Source: Deltaproteobacteria bacterium (lineage in GTDB: Bacteria > Bdellovibrionota > FAC87 > UBA2466). From it: DNA of 8,017 nt. Position numbers and translations under genes: made by a program. Below the pieces are notes generated by a model. The model saw nothing but the letters and a program-made list of their open reading frames with translations, had not been told where the DNA came from and ran no database searches. Location of the stretch: positions 1-8,017 of the forward strand of contig JABMMY010000301.1 in the NCBI GenBank assembly GCA_013205415.1. Reading direction: 5' to 3'. The first letter of the stretch is position 1, and every line of letters begins with the position of its first letter. Below, piece after piece: positions 5,360-8,017 of this stretch.

Positions 5360-7804
5360 TCAACCCTCCTGTGGAAACGGGGAGATTTTTTCAGGTTGTA
5401 ATTGGACCGATTCCATAAAAAGAAATAGATTGGGATAGTTGTTTTTTAGCGTGGGGCGTAATTGAACTCGATCAGGGGATTTCCAACCCATTTTGGTTTT
5501 AGAGGTCCATAGGCTACTAGAAAGGGTGAGAGGGATTGCTGCACCCAGGTTCACCTTTTCTTTGTCCCCCACCTGTCCTCGAATGACATGGAACACCTCA
5601 ACGGGAGGTTTACTTTCAAATGAAGATAAGGCGGGGGCGTCAATAGAAAAAATAAGATCTCTTTTTTGTTTTGTGGGGTCCTCTTTAAACCAATTTCTAA
5701 AGGTGGTGTACCATAGCGTGTTGGCCGTTTCGTTGGGCAGTCCTTTAGTAGTTAATGGAATTTTAATTTTATTTACATATTGTGCATCGATAACAAGGGT
5801 TCGGTTTCTAGCTTCATCGCTTTTTACTAGGGGAGGGGAGGAGAGGCCGGAAAGATCGATGTCTTGGCACCTCGTAAGTAGTACGGAACCCTCGGCCTGA
5901 GAGCCAGATAAACTCCCTGAACTTAGATTTCTAACCAATCCTGAATTCCCAATAAGAAGAGATTTTACCTCTATATTCTCAGCGGAGCTAATTTGTAGGG
6001 CTACAGATCCTGCGTTTTCTACCGAAGACCGAGCGCCTTCAATACGAATGTGTTGTACTAGAGGTGCTGAGATTAAAATAGTTCTTCCCTCGCTGTCCTT
6101 ACGGCTTGCTACAAGAGAGATACCTCCAAAGCCTGAATCGATGTCCCTTAAGTACTCAGCATTAGTGGCCACACTTTGTAGCCTGTTGTTTTTTAGCAAA
6201 ATATTAAAGGCCCCAGGTCCTGAGATTTGATTACCCAGGTCGGCCGTTAGTTGAATCCCAGCCCCCTCTGTATTGGAAATAATATTTTCAGAAAGGATTC
6301 CGTTACTACCTTGAACCACAATCCCTCGCCCCTTGATCTTAGAGATATTATTTCCATGAATAATAAAAAGCGAGGGAAGCTGAGTGAGGCTGGTGGCAAC
6401 CCCTCCCTTGATTGGAGTGAATTTAGTGGTTGGAACAAAACAAACCCTGCTACAGTTTGCAAATCCTTTACAGTAATCGGGATTTTTTTCATCTAGCGCA
6501 GAAAATTTTTCAGTAGATTTAATTTTGAGTGCTCCCTGATATCCCATGGTTTCAGAAAAGAATCCTAAACTATCATTCTGTATTATAGGACCCCAGCTAG
6601 AGCCCAATCCTACGCAGCTTAAGGGTTCATCCTGTGGTTTTGTGGTTTTTAAGGGAAAGAGATCCGAATTAACGACGGCAAATTGACCATGCAGAGATAT
6701 GGCGTCGTCTCCCAAATGAGAAAATGAATTCTCGCGAATGATTAAATCCTGCGTATTAAAGGCCTGCACCCCTCCTTTTCTACTCGATTTAATATTGTCA
6801 GAAAAAAAGGAACCGATCTTACAATTCGAAATCAACCCGCCTCTCAAAGTATCAAAATAAAAGCCCCACCCAGGAACTCTTCGAAAATTAATTTTTTCAA
6901 ACCACAGGTCTGAATTTCCGTCATTGACGGCAAAGATCCCATGAACCACCATTCCCGTGTACTGATCAGGGACCCCACCTGTGGGTTTTGCCCACTCGAG
7001 ATTAAGATCTTTAATGGCCACTCTTTGAGAGTTTGTGAATTTAAGGCCTCCTGTATTAGGCCTTATGAGAAATGTGGAACTATTAAAATTAAGGGAGATA
7101 TCTTTGAGTTGGTTAAGAGTCACGGAGTAATCACCCTGAGTATTAACGGGCCGTTCGGAAATGAAATCGAACACGGTTTTAGGGAAAATAATATCGGTGA
7201 CATTGGTTTTTCTGGCGATTTCAATTTGCTTTAAAAGATAGGTTTTGGAATCTTCATTGGGATTAAGAGCTGAGGGTTCATAGACGCACCCTCCAGTAAA
7301 TTTATTATCGACGATCTTACCGATAGAGGTCCACTCCTGAGGTGCCTCTAACGGAGTTGTCCCGGGTATTAATTCATTTGTTTTGCTATTCCATTCAAAG
7401 GCATGGGAAATTTTTCCTCCTATTTCAAGTTTCTGTAAAATTAATGATCTGTTTAGATCTCTAATCCCAACGGTAGTTTCAAAGTATTCTCCAGCAAGAC
7501 ATTCCTTCTCTACAGTATAGGCCGGCGGTCTTTTAAAGGGGTGCACTCTTGGACTCCACACCTTGACAATCAATTCCCTTCCGTCGGTAGACTGAAAAAG
7601 GGTTCTGATATCTGTTTCATCTTTTTTCCCACGAATCGCGCCGGTCGAAGGTTCTCTGCTTTCCCCTAGAAGGGTCGTGGTGATGGCTTGATAAAGCTCC
7701 TTCGCTGGAGTTGTGGCAAATGAAGAACCGCAGTAGATCAACAGGCTGATGCCGATAGGGGCATACGCCGATAGTTTAGCCATTTTTTTAACTGCACCGT
7801 TCAA
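5360..7804 (-). CDS. Secreted right-handed parallel beta-helix protein, distantly GH110 (alpha-galactosidase)-like
   Basis: The 814-residue protein has a Sec signal peptide: basic residues 6-10, a hydrophobic core 14-24, and probable cleavage after SSFA (30). The Tyr before Cys25 argues against a lipobox. Residues 31-200 are a beta-rich region of unknown type. From TDIIFPKTVFDF (203-214) the chain has the pattern of pectate-lyase-like helices, with repeated VxIxxxx turns to about 680. LKDISLNFNSSTFLIRP (233-249), KFTNSQRVAIKDLNL (255-269), SHLGDDAISLHGQF (362-375), RGIVVQGSNGILSENIIS (493-510) and GAGIQLTADLGNQISGP (514-530) follow the same order as motifs I associate with GH110 alpha-galactosidases. 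In that family paired aspartates are catalytic, and Asp366-Asp367 would match. Residues 380-475 look like a loop insertion with Cys445, Cys451 and Cys455. About 130 C-terminal residues are unassigned. The start is TTG with AGGGGG 7 nt upstream; ATG 7783 is an alternative that keeps the signal peptide. Its TGA overlaps TTG 5363. Fold likely; activity and substrate uncertain. Confidence 0.78.
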   Translation of the reverse strand: MNGAVKKMAKLSAYAPIGISLLIYCGSSFATTPAKELYQAITTTLLGESREPSTGAIRGKKDETDIRTLFQSTDGRELIVKVWSPRVHPFKRPPAYTVEKECLAGEYFETTVGIRDLNRSLILQKLEIGGKISHAFEWNSKTNELIPGTTPLEAPQEWTSIGKIVDNKFTGGCVYEPSALNPNEDSKTYLLKQIEIARKTNVTDIIFPKTVFDFISERPVNTQGDYSVTLNQLKDISLNFNSSTFLIRPNTGGLKFTNSQRVAIKDLNLEWAKPTGGVPDQYTGMVVHGIFAVNDGNSDLWFEKINFRRVPGWGFYFDTLRGGLISNCKIGSFFSDNIKSSRKGGVQAFNTQDLIIRENSFSHLGDDAISLHGQFAVVNSDLFPLKTTKPQDEPLSCVGLGSSWGPIIQNDSLGFFSETMGYQGALKIKSTEKFSALDEKNPDYCKGFANCSRVCFVPTTKFTPIKGGVATSLTQLPSLFIIHGNNISKIKGRGIVVQGSNGILSENIISNTEGAGIQLTADLGNQISGPGAFNILLKNNRLQSVATNAEYLRDIDSGFGGISLVASRKDSEGRTILISAPLVQHIRIEGARSSVENAGSVALQISSAENIEVKSLLIGNSGLVRNLSSGSLSGSQAEGSVLLTRCQDIDLSGLSSPPLVKSDEARNRTLVIDAQYVNKIKIPLTTKGLPNETANTLWYTTFRNWFKEDPTKQKRDLIFSIDAPALSSFESKPPVEVFHVIRGQVGDKEKVNLGAAIPLTLSSSLWTSKTKMGWKSPDRVQLRPTLKNNYPNLFLFMESVQLQPEKISPFPQEG

Positions 7805-8017
7805 TGGGTATCCCCCTAATCAGAATCTTCACCCTCTTAAGATAAGGTACTTGAAAATTATGTAGGAATGATGTCGGGACCTAGAAATAGGAGGGGAGTG
7901 CTTAAAAAGGTTAAATGTGAAAATTTTTCCTTAATTAGCGCAGGGCATACCTGTAAACCTTCTCCTCCTAAAAAAGGATCTCTAACATATAAGTGAGACG
8001 CAGTGGCTTAAACTTGA
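7805..8017. other. Upstream region of the gene run, no convincing gene
   Basis: This 213-base stretch ahead of the beta-helix gene holds no gene I can support. On the minus strand there is a strong orphan Shine-Dalgarno-like stretch, AGGAGGAGAAGG (7959-7970), followed 9 nt later by an ATG (7948) that opens a frame of only five codons (MPCAN, stop at 7931). Another minus-strand frame runs in from the window edge and stops with TAG at 7968; it could be the last 15 codons of a further upstream gene, but that is too short to judge. A pyrimidine-rich ACTCCCCTCCT (7890-7900) could pair with the ribosome site at 7812-7817. TCTTAAGA (7835-7842) is a short perfect palindrome. I found no pair of hexamers good enough to call a sigma-70 promoter, so the promoter of the run is either non-canonical or further right. 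Confidence 0.4.
7812..7817 (-). promoter_or_regulatory. Shine-Dalgarno-like site supporting the TTG start of the beta-helix gene
   Basis: On the minus strand AGGGGG ends 7 nt before TTG 7804. It differs from AGGAGG by one base that could still pair as a G-U wobble. The alternative ATG at 7783 has no comparable site, only GGTG about 12 nt away. Confidence 0.45.

Noticed and set aside
5313..5363. Extension of the dehydrogenase to TTG 5363
   Set aside because: The AGGAG at 6 nt before ATG 5312 is much better placed. The extra 17 residues show no family feature, and the SD-like run before TTG is only 1 nt away.
5493..5900. Plus-strand open frame of 135 codons opposite the beta-helix gene
   Set aside because: It lies wholly inside a well-supported minus-strand gene, and its product has no recognisable domain pattern.
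6941..7234. Plus-strand open frame of 97 codons opposite the beta-helix gene
   Set aside because: Shadow of the minus-strand gene, which shows clear beta-helix periodicity across this stretch.
7900..7940. Possible terminator (AAGG..CCTT arms around AT-rich sequence, minus strand)
   Set aside because: The stem has only four G/C-containing pairs, an internal mismatch and no proper U run, so it is too weak to call.
7896..7995. Plus-strand GTG frame of 32 codons preceded by AGGAGGGGA
   Set aside because: The site is too close to the GTG, the product is short and featureless, and no supporting context exists.

Overview
The window carries a single run of minus-strand genes that covers almost all of it. 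Base composition is AT-leaning (low 40s % GC by eye) and even along its length. I see no insertion sequence, CRISPR array, tRNA or rRNA. The organism is Gram-negative, since the run ends in a lipoprotein-type murein transglycosylase and starts with a Sec-exported protein. The combination of a DnaB of this type, a roughly 600-residue acyl-CoA dehydrogenase and an MltD-type lipoprotein fits a Bdellovibrionota or delta-proteobacteria-like bacterium. That placement is an inference, not something I could test.

In transcription order (right to left): (i) 7805-8017, an upstream stretch with no convincing gene but with Shine-Dalgarno-like and pyrimidine-rich segments. (ii) 5360-7804, a large secreted right-handed parallel beta-helix protein that resembles GH110-type alpha-galactosidases in motif order. 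It is the most unusual gene here. (iii) 3510-5312, an acyl-CoA dehydrogenase of the long type. (iv) 2273-3463, RmuC. (v) 880-2217, the replicative helicase DnaB. (vi) 557-814, a small, very basic, unrecognised protein. (vii) 1-452, the N-terminal part of an MltD-like lytic transglycosylase, cut by the window edge exactly at its catalytic glutamate.

Gaps between genes are short (about 47, 46, 55, 65 and 104 bases). At least the first six genes could therefore be read from one transcript, with a possible separate promoter (TATACT box) before the transglycosylase. The functions do not form one obvious pathway. DnaB and RmuC concern DNA replication and integrity, the dehydrogenase concerns acyl-CoA oxidation, and the beta-helix protein and MltD act outside the cytoplasm on glycans. 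I found no strong evidence for a wholly new multi-gene system. The best candidates for novelty are the beta-helix protein, with its cysteine-bearing insertion and extra terminal regions, and the small basic protein behind dnaB.
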